Below, piece by piece: positions 26,128-37,455 of a stretch of 64,000 nucleotides of DNA (position 1 is its first letter; each line of letters opens with the position of its first letter). This DNA comes from Piper betle. Taxonomy: Eukaryota > Streptophyta > Magnoliopsida > Piperales > Piperaceae. The stretch is from assembly GCA_033002965.1 (NCBI GenBank), contig JAURVB010003325.1:1-64000 (forward strand), given 5' to 3'. The translations under genes and the position numbers were made by a program. The notes under the pieces were generated by a model. That model searched no databases, was not told where the DNA came from, and saw only the letters and a program-made list of their open reading frames with translations.

Positions 26128-26645
26128 TATTGAGAAAAATCCCTAAAGTTGGAGATCAACAACAGCGAACACAAGATATGAGAAAATAATGCCTGAGAAA
26201 TAAAATAAAACAAAACCAAAAGAATAGAGAGTTAACGTGGAAAACCCTTCTTTTATCAAGAGTCAAAAACTACGGGACCACAATGAGCAATTCACTACTT
26301 TAACCGAAAATTTCATCCATCAAACATATAGAGATGTACAAGAAAATTACTCACCCAACCTATACAATTAAGATTACAAGATTTCTCTCTCTCAATACCC
26401 TGTATATGATTAAACTGGTGAATAATATATTTCCCTCTTCTTATATATATATCCCTTTTCTTTTATCTCTCACATCTTGTCTTCTCTTATCTTGGCCTTG
26501 TTTTTGAATGAGACAAATAAGATCCATATTTAAAGAGATAGTTTGAGGCCCTTCATCTTTCATGGAACAACAAATAGTCACCTATGTTTGTATACTGAGA
26601 TTCTTTTAGTATTCTGAGTGTGACAATGAGCTACATATCATTAAT
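26128..26645 (-). repeat. E1 5' LTR (major part)
   Basis: Matches 19512-20042 until 26645, where E3 is inserted. The missing 13 bp reappear at 34447-34459, after E3 and its duplicated ttaat. Confidence 0.85.
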
Positions 26646-29440
26646 GGTAAAACCCATGACTCGAGTCAGGGTTTTACGTTACCGAACCAGTCGGTTCAAC
26701 CGTTGGTTCGAGTCGAGTCAGTTTCATGAACCGCGTGCTGAGTCGAGGCCAGCCGTGAGTTATGAGCGATGAGAGTCAAGTGTACTTGAATATATTATGA
26801 TAACGTCGAGAAGATGGTGAGATATGATGTGTTAGGACGCGTTAGATTATATTCAAGTGGGTTATTAGCTATAGAGCATGTCATTTGGATGTTGTTGTGT
26901 TTGTTTTATTTTATAGGATTTTTCAATATTTTTTCTAGATTTTTTTAGGATTTATTACGAACTAGTTATTATTTTGACTCGAGTAGGAATCGAGTCAATA
27001 CTTATTTACGAGTTTGCCACTGGGAGTGTTTTTCTCCTTTCCCCGACACTTTCCCCTCCTAAAAACCCTCGCCGCCCACTGTGGTCGCCGCACCGCAGCT
27101 GCCGATGCCGCACTGCCGCCGATCAACGCCGCCCCGCCCCGTCGTGCCGTTGCCGTGCCGCCACGACCCACCCCGGCCACCGTCTTGCCGCCACGACGCC
27201 GAAATCGGCCCACAAGCCGCGACACCCCTCCTTGTTGATTCACCGCCGTCCGGGCCGCGCCGTCGCCGCCGTGACCCCGACGACCACCACCTTGACCTCC
27301 CCGACGTTTCCCCCTTACCTAGCGCCACCGTCGAAGCCGGCCGTGGGCCTGATCGGAACGACCGACAGCCCGGACCGAACTCGACGCCGCCGTCGGCGGT
27401 CATCGCCGCCGCGGCCGCCCTTGCCGTCACCACCATTGGGACGAGCTCGCCGAGCCGGTGCTAACCCTTACCCCCGATTGCCCTGCCAGAACAGTCACCG
27501 GAAAACCGCCGGGACTGTCACTAGAAAACCTACGAAAGTCGCCGGAAAACTGGATTCACCCAAATTCGTCGGAAATCACCTGATCTTCCGCTGAATCCCT
27601 TCGATTGAACCCTATCGAACTTCGGACGCCATAGGGTGCCAAATTCGAGCCACGAATCCCTACGAGGTATAATTTATTTTAACTTAATTATTTAAAAGTA
27701 TTGATTATTAGAATTGCATGCTAGGATTGGTGATATTGCGTGTTATAATTATATGTATAAATGTAGAATTGATTAAGGATAAAATGTGAAATTTGTTTGA
27801 TTGAGTGGTGTTAAAAATGGAGGCTAAGAAATTAATTAGGGTAACTAGGTAATGATCATGATCTAATGCAAACTAGCCTAAGTAGACTTGCTAGAATTGA
27901 TATAGGTTGATGTGTGTTGATTGATGCGTGATGGATGTATGTGTGATATAGGATGTATGACTGCATCATGAGCGGGCGTTAGTATTTAGTTTCGATGTGT
28001 AGGTACGGAGTAGGAGCTCACCGCCTAGGCACGAGGACACGCTTGGAGCTTCTACCAGGTCCGTTTAGGACTCGTTCTCTGTTTTTACGCTACTCTATTG
28101 TGTATTTGATTTATCATGTGCAGGACGAGTTAAGTGGCGTTTTATCGGATCCCACTTAACTCGGGCCATTTAGCCAACGATTTTCCAGATTAATAACCCT
28201 CGAGGATGAGATCCCTCGAGTTTGTTTTCGAACTTCAGATCCAGCTCATGATGCCTTCGGGCCTATTGTATAAATCCCAACCTAGACCTATATATATGTA
28301 TAGTTTTCGTGTTTTCAGTGAGATGGAATGAGGGAAATCCGACTACCGTGCTACGCGAGCGGGCACGTGTGAGTCGATAGTGGGCTCTGGAATGGTGTGT
28401 GGGCCGTTTCATTCCCGAGGGATCCGGACAACTCCACCTTTGAGTTCCTCAAACCCGGAGAAGTGTGGAGGTTCACGGGTACTGCAATGCAGCACATGTC
28501 TAGACTTGTGGTTTCAAAGGGTACTAAAGGCGACTGCCTGAGAGTGCTCGGCCTTCGTGCTCAAGGCCAGGAGTAATATGGAAGGTGTAGAGGGCGAAAA
28601 GGAATGAGATTTGATGCGAGAAGCGATAGAGAAATGGCTAGGGTATGAGAATGAGAAAGAAAGGGGGACGCTGTCGACCCGAGGGCGACGGCTCCCATAT
28701 GTGCCCTGATGAGAGTTCTTGAGGAAGTATATGGTTTTCATTCAACAGGAGAGTTTGCTCTCCTGTGCCAGATTGATATTAGTTATTTTCCGGGCCGGTA
28801 ACACTCGTTACTGACGGTTTTTCTATATATATGTAGGTGAGGAATGCGAGGGATGAAAGCTGTCGGGACTGCGGAGGAGCAGCACGGAACCACGCACACA
28901 TGTACCTGCCGCGTGTAATGTATAATGATGGTGTGTTAATGCTGTGTGAATGATAATTAGAATGTTTTTGTCTTGATAAATTGCTTCTTATGAAACGAGC
29001 GGATAATTGTGAATGAGTAGGGAGCCTTGGAGTTCAGACTCGGCTCAGATGAAAACAAATGAGATAATGACTGAATGCCATGGTAGATTGTTATGTTTTA
29101 TCGTATTTTGATAAAATATTTATATACCCTTGTTGTGGACAGGTTGGCCCCTATTGCACTTTTAGGGAGATTCTGTCCATTTTTTCGTAAATATTAATGA
29201 ATTTTTATTTAAATTTCTTGCTTGTTGAATGGTTTTGTTTTGCTTGCATATCATCACATGCATGTAGGACTCCGTTAGAACCCAATTGTTCCCATTCATG
29301 CATCTCATGGTTGCATCCCCATCTTAAGACGCCGAGGGCAGATCCGGGTCGGCTTAACCGAACCAGTACATTAGCGAACGGTTCGGTCGCCGGTGACATT
29401 TCCGGGTCGGTTCACGGGTGAGCCGAAACGGGGTGTTACA
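26646..29440 (+). repeat. E3 5' LTR
   Basis: Starts GGTAAAACCC (first base changed from T) and ends GGGGTGTTACA. Within it lie a tgactcgagtca palindrome (near 26660), a GC-rich block (27040-27560) and a conserved TATAAAT (28269-28275). The GC-rich block is open in several frames, but copies at 22770-23230 and 32050-32560 differ by frame-breaking changes, so it is not coding. Confidence 0.9.
28269..28275 (+). promoter_or_regulatory. Candidate LTR TATA box
   Basis: TATAAATCCC sits at the same place in the E3 3' LTR (33266), in E2 (inverted) and in the diverged solo LTR E4 (near 55410). Conservation across old and young copies suggests it is the LTR core promoter. The downstream start site is not known. 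Confidence 0.45.
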
Positions 29441-29444
29441 ATAA

Positions 29445-29456
29445 TGGTATCAGAGC
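29445..29456 (+). promoter_or_regulatory. Primer binding site, initiator tRNA-Met type
   Basis: tggtatcagagc, four bases downstream of the E3 5' LTR, is the standard plant primer site complementary to the 3' end of initiator tRNA-Met. Confidence 0.9.
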
Positions 29457-29759
29457 TAACCCTTGGTTGATTAAGATGGTAGATGCGTTACAGGTTACAT
29501 GTGTGCCGAAGCTGCTCCGAGCTGTTCCGACAGGTATTTTTCTGTTTTAATGTTTTTGATTGTAGATTTCCTTACAAATCGGTAGTGTGACAGGCGAGTA
29601 GACTAGAGCAGGAACTACTAGCAGGATGGTCACACAGACCCGTCGGACACAGATCAGGAGTCCATCTCCTCCCATGCCCAGGTAGGACAGCCCCAGCCAT
29701 GGTCACAGTGACACCGCATCTAGTCAACCTAGGACCACCATGCCACCAGCAGAGGACCA

Positions 29760-31514
29760 GTGTGCCAGTGTCAGCTAGCCGACGTGGTGAGAGCCATCAT
29801 CGAGACAGTCGCCGTGACCGAGATAGTCGTCGGGACCGAAGACAGTGGTCGTGACAGTTACCGCACCAGAAGTAGTCGACAGGAGAGAGACGCAGCGATT
29901 GCCAGGTTGGCGGAAGCTCAGATACAAATGCAGCAAAGTCAGGAAGAATTTAGGAGACAAATGCAGCAAGACCAAGAGGAATTCAGGAGAGAGCTCAGAC
30001 AGATAGCTCTTTCTGTGGCCAGAACTGAGAAGAGACCAACAGTAGGTGAAGAGGCACAGGGAGAGCCGGCAGTTTCCACAGACCCTCTGCCGCCGCCTCC
30101 TCCTCCACCGCTGCAACAGAGGGCTACTCCAACGACAGCTCCTCTATTTGCCCCACTTCAGGCAGGGATGAGACCGGACATCAGTGGAACCGCAGCAGTA
30201 GGTAGCGGGCAGACTGCAGGCGGAAGTGGAGCTGCAAGATTTGACGGTGTACCAGCAGGTACGGGACCACAATTTCCTCGGTATGAGCAAGGAGAAGGAT
30301 CGAACATATCAGTGGATACGAGGAAATTGGAACTGTGGCAGTACGAAAAGTTCGTGAAGAATGGTGGACGACCTTTCTTTGGAAAGTTGGACGCAGAAGA
30401 GGCATTCTTGTGGATATCGTCAGCTATAGGAGTGTTTGACACTATGGCATGCCCCATGGAGCACCGAGTGCGCATCATCACAGGAGCATTCCAGGACGAA
30501 GCCAGGATATGGTGGAGTTCGGTCCAGAATTCTGTATTTGCCCATCGTCAGCCCCAGGACATCACATGGGAGGAATTTAGGGCGGAATTCGATGGAAAGT
30601 ATTTCCCGCCAAACGTCAGGAAGAGAAAGGAACGAGAATTCCAGACGCTGAGGCAGGGACCCATGACGGTGGTACAATACGAGACTAGGTTTAGAGCTCT
30701 GGAGAGATTTGCACCAGACTTGGTGTCCACCGAAGAAAGAAGGATAGAGCGTTTTTACGAAGGCCTCCATCACGAGATCAGGATGGCCTATTTGGATAGG
30801 AAGTTCGCTACTTTCGGTGATGTTGTGAGAGCTGCAGGCGAGGCAGAACGAGTTATAGCTGCTAGACCTCGCCGGGATGTTGACCAGAGGCAGCAACATT
30901 CGAGGCCGTATCAGCCAGAGCAGGGAGAACAACAGAGACATCGGTTAGATGCACCAGTTGCCATGAGGGCTATGGATGCCCAAGTTCAGGGCTACAGAGC
31001 ACCCTTCTGTCAGAATTGTCGACGTCGTCATGGAGGTGAGTGCAGAGCAGGCACAGACGCATGCTACAGATGCGGTCAGCGAGGACATAGAGCTGCAGAG
31101 TGCAGTGTAGGCACAGACGTATGCTATAGTTGCGGTCAACCAGGGCATAGAGCCGCAACTTGTCCAACTGGCCAGACCCAACAGGTGACACTCCCAGCAC
31201 CTCTGCAGAGACTTACACTCCTAGCTCCCCAGCAACAACCACAGCAGAGAGGTCAGCAAGGTCAAGGTCAAGGCCAGAGAGGCGGAGACCGACAGCCACT
31301 GAGACAGCAGCAGAGAGGACTTGTAGCTATCATGACAGGACAAGAACACCAGGCCTTGGATCAGAGCGGAATGCAAACAACACCACCAGCAGGACCGTCC
31401 GTCTCGGTACCACCATGGACAGCTGGGATGGACACAGCCACGATTGCTGAAGCACTGGAGGATACGACAAACGTGACAGGTACGCAAGCGTCTCACCTCG
31501 GATTTCACATTTAG
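29760..31514 (+). CDS. Gypsy gag polyprotein of E3 (N-terminus disrupted)
   Basis: Open for ~584 codons; the listed 5' end is only the edge of the open frame. Order: a basic/acidic coiled-coil stretch (QMQQ, QEEFRR repeats, about 50-100), a Pro-rich linker, the retrotransposon gag core (about 185-360; IWWSSVQNS, TWEEFRAEFDGKYFPP, EREFQTLRQGPMTVVQYE, RFAP), and two CCHC zinc knuckles (CYRCGQRGHRAAEC and CYSCGQPGHRAATC), then a Gln/Gly-rich tail. A degenerate third knuckle, CQNCRRRHGGEC, precedes them. The likely original ATG at 29626 is in another frame and meets a TAG after 19 codons, and at least one more frame change follows. The first in-frame ATG is 29928. The frame stops where a protease would begin. 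It packages element RNA if expressed. Confidence 0.88.
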   Translation: MCQCQLADVVRAIIETVAVTEIVVGTEDSGRDSYRTRSSRQERDAAIARLAEAQIQMQQSQEEFRRQMQQDQEEFRRELRQIALSVARTEKRPTVGEEAQGEPAVSTDPLPPPPPPPLQQRATPTTAPLFAPLQAGMRPDISGTAAVGSGQTAGGSGAARFDGVPAGTGPQFPRYEQGEGSNISVDTRKLELWQYEKFVKNGGRPFFGKLDAEEAFLWISSAIGVFDTMACPMEHRVRIITGAFQDEARIWWSSVQNSVFAHRQPQDITWEEFRAEFDGKYFPPNVRKRKEREFQTLRQGPMTVVQYETRFRALERFAPDLVSTEERRIERFYEGLHHEIRMAYLDRKFATFGDVVRAAGEAERVIAARPRRDVDQRQQHSRPYQPEQGEQQRHRLDAPVAMRAMDAQVQGYRAPFCQNCRRRHGGECRAGTDACYRCGQRGHRAAECSVGTDVCYSCGQPGHRAATCPTGQTQQVTLPAPLQRLTLLAPQQQPQQRGQQGQGQGQRGGDRQPLRQQQRGLVAIMTGQEHQALDQSGMQTTPPAGPSVSVPPWTAGMDTATIAEALEDTTNVTGTQASHLGFHI

Positions 31515-31564
31515 TAGATAGCTACCAGAGTGAAGCCTCCTTAATCTAAAATTTCGAGGACGAA

Positions 31565-31585
31565 ATTTTTATAAGGAGGGAAGTT
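31565..31585 (+). promoter_or_regulatory. Polypurine tract of E3
   Basis: The purine-rich ataaggagggaag run directly precedes the 3' LTR and follows 'aatttcgaggacgaaatt', a motif often seen just before the 3' LTR of plant chromovirus-type gypsy elements. Confidence 0.7.
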
Positions 31586-34441
31586 TGTAAAACCCGTGAC
31601 TCGAGTCAGGGTTTTACGTTACCGAACCAGTCGGTTCAACCGTTGGTTCGAGTCGAGTCAGTTTCATGAACCGCGTGCTGAGTCGAGGCCAGCCGTGAGT
31701 TATGAGCGATGAGAGTCAGGTGTACCTGAATATATGATGATAACGTCGAGAAGATGGTGAGAAATGAGTTATCAGAATATATGAAAGTATGCAGTATTTT
31801 TTTCTTTTTATATGTTTGATCGTAGAAATAGTTTTAGGCCGAATAACGCATTAGGACGCGTTGGATTATATTCGGGTGGGTTATTAGTTATAGAGCATGT
31901 CATTTGGATGTTGTTGTGTTTGTTTTATTTTATGGGATTTTTCCATATTTTTCTAGATTTTTTAGAATTTATTACGAACTAGTTATTATTTTGACTCGAG
32001 TAGGAATCGAGTCAATACTTATTTACGAGTTTGCCATTGAGGGTGTTTTTCTCCTTCCCGACACTTCCCCTCCCAAAACCCTCGCCGCCCACTGTGTCGT
32101 CGCTGCCGCCGCTGCCGACGCCGCACTGCCGCCGATCGACGCCGCCCCGCCCTGCCGTGCCGTCGTCGTGCCGCCACGACCAACCCCGGCCACCGTCTTG
32201 CCGCCACGACGCCGGAATCGCCCCACAAGCCGCGACGCTCCTCCTTGTCGATTCGCCGCCACCGCTCGTGACCCCGACGACCACCCCCTTGACCTCCCCG
32301 ACGTTTCCCCTTACCTAGCGCCGCCGTCGAAGCCAGCCGTGGGCCTGATCGGAGCGACCGATCGCCCCGACCGAACTCGACGCCGCCGCCGGCAGATCAT
32401 CGCCGCCGCGGCCACCCTTTCCGTCACCACCATTGGGACGAGCTCGCCGAGCCGGTGCTAACCCTTACCCCTGATTGCCCCGCCGGAACAGTCGCCGGAA
32501 AACCACCGAGACAGTCACCGGAAAATCGCCGGAAGTCGCCGGAAAATTGGATTCACCGAAATTCGTCGGAAATCACCTGATCTTCCGCCGAATCCCTCCG
32601 ATTGAACCCTATCGAACTTCGGACGCCATAGGGTGCCGAATTCGAGCCACGAATCCCTAGCGAGGTATAATTTATTTTAACTTAATTATTTAAAAGTATT
32701 GATTATTAGAATTGCATGCTAGGATTGGTGAATTGCGTGTTATAATTATATGTATAAATGTAGAATTGATTAAGGATAAAATATGAAATTTGTTTGATTG
32801 AGTGGTGTTAAAAATGGAGGCTAAGAAACTAATTAGGGTAACTAGGTAATGATCATGATCTAATGCAAACTAGCCTAAGTAGACTTGCTAGAATTGATAT
32901 AGGTTGATGTGTGTTGATTGATGCGTGATGGATGTATGTGTGATATAGGATGTATGACTGCATCATGAGCGGGCGTTAGTATTTAGTTTCGATGTGTAGG
33001 TACGGAGTAGGAGCTCGCCGCCTAGGCACGAGGACACGCTTGGAGCTTCTACCAGGTCCGTTTAGGACTCGTTCTCTATTTTTACGCTACTCTATTGTGT
33101 ATTTGATTTATCATGTGCAGGACGAGTTAAGTGGCGTTTTATCGGATCCCACTTAACTCGGGCCATTTAGCCAACAATTTTCCGGATTAATAACCCTCGA
33201 GGATGAGATCCCTCGAGTTTGTTTTCGAACTTCAGATCCAGCTCACGATGCCTTCGGGCCTATTGTATAAATCCCAACCTAGACCTATATATATGTATAG
33301 TTTTCGCGTTTTCAGTGAGAGATTGAATGAGGGAAATCCGACTACCGTGCTACGCGAGTGGGCACGTGTGAGTCGATAGTGGGCTCTGGAATGGTGTGCG
33401 GGCCGTTTCATTCCCGAGGGATCCTGACAACTCCACCTTTGAGTTCCTCAAACCCGGAGAAGTGTGGAGGTTCACGGGTACTGCAATGCAGCGCATGTCT
33501 AGACTTGTGGTTTCAAAGGGTACTAAAGGCGACTGCCTGAGAGTGCTCGGCCTTCGTGCTCAAGGCCAGGAGTAATATGGAAGGTGTAGAGGGCGAAAAG
33601 GAATGAGATTTGATGCGAGAAGCGATAGAGAAATGGCCAAGGTATGAGAATGAGAAAGAAAGGGGGACGCTGTCGACCCGAGGGCGACGGCTCCCATATG
33701 TGCCCTGATGAGAGTTCTTGAGGAAGTATATGGTTTTCATTCAACAGGAGAGTTTGCTCTCCTGTGCCAGATTGATATTAGTTATTTTCCGGGCCGGTAA
33801 CACTCGTTACTGACGGTTTTTCTATATATATGTAGGTGAGGAATGCGAGCGATGAAAGCTGTCGGGACTGCGGAGGAGCAGCACGGAACCACGCACACAT
33901 GTACCTGCCGCGTGTAATGTATAATGATGGTGTGTTAATGCTGTGTGAATGATAATTAGAATGTTTTTGTCTTGATAAATTGCTTCTTATGAGACGAGCG
34001 GATAATTGTGAATGAGTAGGGAGCCTTGGAGTTCAGACTCGGCTCAGATGAAAACAAATGAGATAATGACTGAATGTCATAGTAGATTGTTATGTTTTAT
34101 CGTATTTTGATAAAATATTTATATACCCTTGTTGTGGACAGGTTGGCCCCTATTGCACTTTTAGGGGAGATTCTGTCCGTTTTTTCGTAAATATTAATGA
34201 ATTTTTATTTAAATTTCTTGCTTGTTGAATGGTTTTGTTTTGCTTGCATATCATCACATGCATGTAGGACTCCGTTAGAACCCAATTGTTCCCATTCATG
34301 CATCTCATGGTTGCATCCCCATCTTAAGACGCCGAGGGCAGATCCGGGTCGGCTTAACCGAACCAGTACATTAGCGAACCGGTTCGGTCGCCGGTGACAT
34401 TTCCGGGTCGGTTTACGGGTGAGCCGAAACGGGGTGTTACA
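31586..34441 (+). repeat. E3 3' LTR
   Basis: 2856 bp, TGTAAAACCCG to GGGGTGTTACA. Matches the 5' LTR and E2. The first ~31 bases form an imperfect palindrome centred on ctcgag (GTAAAACCC ... GGGTTTTAC). Confidence 0.9.
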
Positions 34442-34446
34442 TTAAT

Positions 34447-34459
34447 ATTCATAATAACA
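34447..34459 (-). repeat. E1 5' LTR, last 13 bp
   Basis: attcataataaca completes the E1 5' LTR after E3. The E1 target duplication aattt follows at 34460-34464. Confidence 0.8.
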
Positions 34460-34639
34460 AATTTTATGTTGGATACGATTCTTGTTGCATCTCTCTCATT
34501 ACAGATACAGGGTATAATTGAGATGAGGTCAAGTAACTATAAAATGATGATGAGATGAGGTCGGAAGCTTTTCAACTTGTTGGATAAGATGCAAAAGATG
34601 CTTGCTGATAGTGACTATACAATCAAAAGAGTGTTATTA

Positions 34640-35200
34640 TTTGGTATCTGCGCCTAAGTCTAGGAGTGATACGGAGGATGTAGATGGCTGAAAGAATATA
34701 TTTTCACGCAAGAGATAGCTTTAAAGCTGTTAAAGAATGAGATAAGATAGAATGAGACACTGCCAAACGAGACTGATAGCTCATAATTAATGCCCTTATG
34801 AGAGATTTTATAAAAAATATAAGAATATTTTACTTTAATAGGAGAGTCACTCTCCTGTGCTAACTTGTTATTAGTTATTTCTGGATCAATAACACTCGTT
34901 ACTGAAAATTTTTTATTATTTATATTAGTGAGAATCTTGAGGACTAAGCGCTATTGGGATTATGGAGGAGTAATAATGTATATTGCACAGATGTACCAGC
35001 CGAATAAAATTGATGTTGTTGAATGATGAATTGCTCTGAATGATGCGAATTGAATGTCATTTCTGTGAATTGATAAAATGTTTGCATGTGATTGAAAAAT
35101 TGTAAATAAAAATAAACAGGTAGAGCAATGGAGTTTAGACTCGGCTCAGAAGATTAGAAATGAATATAATTAAAATATTGAGAGAATGACATCATATTTC
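34640..35200 (+). repeat. Relic LTR fragment of the E2/E3 family
   Basis: Diverged but collinear with the 3' third of the E3 LTR. It keeps 'ggagagtcactctcctgtgc', 'attagttatttctggatcaa' followed by 'taacactcgttactgaaa', and 'gtttagactcggctcaga'. It ends in a (TTA)n run at about 35214-35243, then TA repeats and the MULE B terminus. Confidence 0.7.
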
Positions 35201-35213
35201 TACTACATTTTCC

Positions 35214-35260
<47 letters not shown>

Positions 35261-35609
35261 GAAATTTCTACAATGCACTGCCAGGATTTGGTAGTGCATA
35301 GCAGCACAGGGATTATGGGACATTGGATCTGATCCAGTGGCCCACAGCACCCCCCTCTCCTGTCGGCATCCCTTGCGATGACGACGACTGGCCCAAGCCC
35401 CCACCTGCCCACCGCCACCCCTTACGACGACGACGATCGCCCCAGGCCGCCACCCCCTCGACCACGCACCCCCCCCCGCACTAGCCCCTGCCACCACCCC
35501 CGCCACCTGCCCCCATCGCCGCCGGCCCCCGTCCCATGCCACCACCGCCCCCCACCACCGCCGCCCCATGCCGCCACCACCCTCGCCAACATTCGCGGCC
35601 GTGACCGGG

Positions 35610-35950
35610 CTCAACTCGAGTCAAAAAAACCAAACTCGGTCTCAACTCGTGTCAAGTAAATAAAAAATTGACTCAGTCTTGACTCGAGTTAAGTAAATAA
35701 AAATTGACTCCATCTCAACTCGAGTCAAGTAAATAAAAAATTGACTCGGTATTGACTTGAGTCAAGTAAATACAAAATTGACTCGGTATCGACTCAAATC
35801 AAGTCAATAAAAAATTGACTTGGTATCAACTTGAATCAAATCAATAAAAAATTGACTCGGTATCGACTTGAGTTAAGTCAATAAAAAATTGACTCGGCCC
35901 CAACTCGAGTCAATTAAAACTTGACTCGGTTCCTAGTCGAGTCAATATTC
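35610..35950. repeat. Minisatellite, ~37-bp unit with GACTCGAGTCA cores
   Basis: About nine tandem units of the form 'actcgagtcaagtaaata' followed by 'aaaaattgactcggtatcg'. The units diverge by single changes. A single trace of the same motif lies at the matching place in MULE A (42715-42750). Confidence 0.85.
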
Positions 35951-37455
35951 TAAAATAATGCATCCTAACTCAGTAAACAGTTGAAAAATTAATTTTGTGA
36001 TCAACTATAAATTAAAAAAAATGGCAGACTCTTATATATTCTGATAACATTTAAATTATGTTGATGAAGTCGGCAACACATCACAATCAAAAGACATGAG
36101 AGCCATCATAGTCAACACATTTAACTTTCTTCCACACGATGAATAAAAGTACAAACTTACAAGTTACAAATTTGTCAAGTTTGATTAAAGTCAATAACAA
36201 TTCATGGAAACAAGTTACAAATCACTAACATTATATGGTTCTTCCAGATTCGGAACTATCATAGTTGTTCTGCATCACTGCTTTGAGATTCGCCATCATC
36301 GCACCGACGCCCCTGAATAGATGCCACGACTCCACTTTCATATGGAACATTTTTTTGCATATATATTTAAAAACAAAATGTGGCAAATAATCACATAAAT
36401 TATATATAACAAAGATAAAAACAAGGGTTGTCGTAGGTAACATTACCGATGTGCTACAATTGTAGGGCAAGTGCACTTATCATGCCCAACTCCTTGTTTA
36501 TTGCAACCATGGCATAACCTTTCTTTTACCATATGGTCCACTGCAAGTTTTTTACCACTCTTCCATCTTTTACCACTTCCTTTTGTCTTTGATTGTGCAG
36601 GTGGATATACTTGTATTCCATGATGTACTTGTATTCCATGTTGGACTTGTATTCTACGATGTGGATCATCTACCACAACTTTTACCAATTTCCCTATCTC
36701 TCTAAAAGTTTTTGCTTGGCGAGGTCAAATTTCTCAGATGATGAATATGCATTTTTTGCCCATCGATTAAATATAAAGTGCAATTCTCCCCAATTAGAGA
36801 ATAAAGTTGTGTTGCAATCACTTCAAAGTTCTACTCCATCACCATCAAAAACAACTTCCTTGCTATTTCAAATGTCCATCTTTTCGTGATATAGAGTTCA
36901 AGAAAAATATCTCCATCATTCAATATCAGTACACACAACAAATGCCTACATAGAATACCTTCACTTTCCAAAAGTTGACAACTACATGTGCATTTATTGT
37001 CAACTCCCTTGTAAGTAACACGCGCAACCAACTCTTTATTATTTCTACAACATGTTACATTATAATGTTCAACATCCTCCTCATCTAATTTCTTACGAGG
37101 TGAGCAACAAACCAAACTGTATTGTAATTCTTCTTGAAACTTATAAAACATTTTTCGAGTATAAACCTTTGTCATCTTAGATTCCATCTTGAATGGAGTG
37201 ACCAATTTGGGGCTTTTATATGAGTTTTCATAAGATTCTTTTGCCTCGTTAAATCTCTGTCTTTTGATAGCTCTCTCATATCTATGTATAAACTCAATAA
37301 GGCTATTTTTTTTGTTCACATACCTTGAGTAAAATGAGTTTTGAGATTCACTTCTTTGCAAACTTTTTATACCAGCCAAAAATATACCTTTACTATACGC
37401 AGGCACCCACGCATGACAAATTGCATATATGGATTTTAACCACTCATTTTCCTCC

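Larger units (their letters stand above)
26641..34446 (+). mobile_element. E3: complete gag-only gypsy LTR retrotransposon (TR-GAG type)
   Basis: 5' LTR 26646-29440, internal region 29441-31585 (2145 bp), 3' LTR 31586-34441, target duplication ttaat at 26641-26645 and 34442-34446. The LTRs are close to identical apart from a ~60-bp deletion in the 5' copy (near 26830) and scattered changes, so insertion is recent relative to the other copies. The primer site tggtatcagagc lies four bases after the 5' LTR. The interior holds one gag frame and then goes directly to 'aatttcgaggacgaaatttt', a purine tract and the 3' LTR. No protease, reverse transcriptase, RNase H or integrase is present. It fits the non-autonomous TR-GAG class, depending on a related full element for pol. 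Confidence 0.92.
19507..34464 (-). mobile_element. E1: chimeric copia-ended LTR retrotransposon, nested host of E2 and E3
   Basis: Minus-strand element. Its 3' LTR is 19512-20042 (531 bp). Its 5' LTR is 26128-26645 plus 34447-34459 (518 + 13 = 531 bp), split by the insertion of E3. Both ends are flanked by the 5-bp duplication aattt (19507-19511 and 34460-34464). Next to the 5' LTR is a TTGGCGCC primer-site-like start, then a copia-type gag beginning; the purine-rich tract aaatgagaga lies near the 3' LTR. The interior does not encode a normal polyprotein. On the minus strand it runs copia gag start, gypsy RNase H piece, permuted ribosomal protein uS5, gypsy integrase pieces, copia reverse-transcriptase start, then the solo LTR E2. 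It is non-autonomous. Confidence 0.85.
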
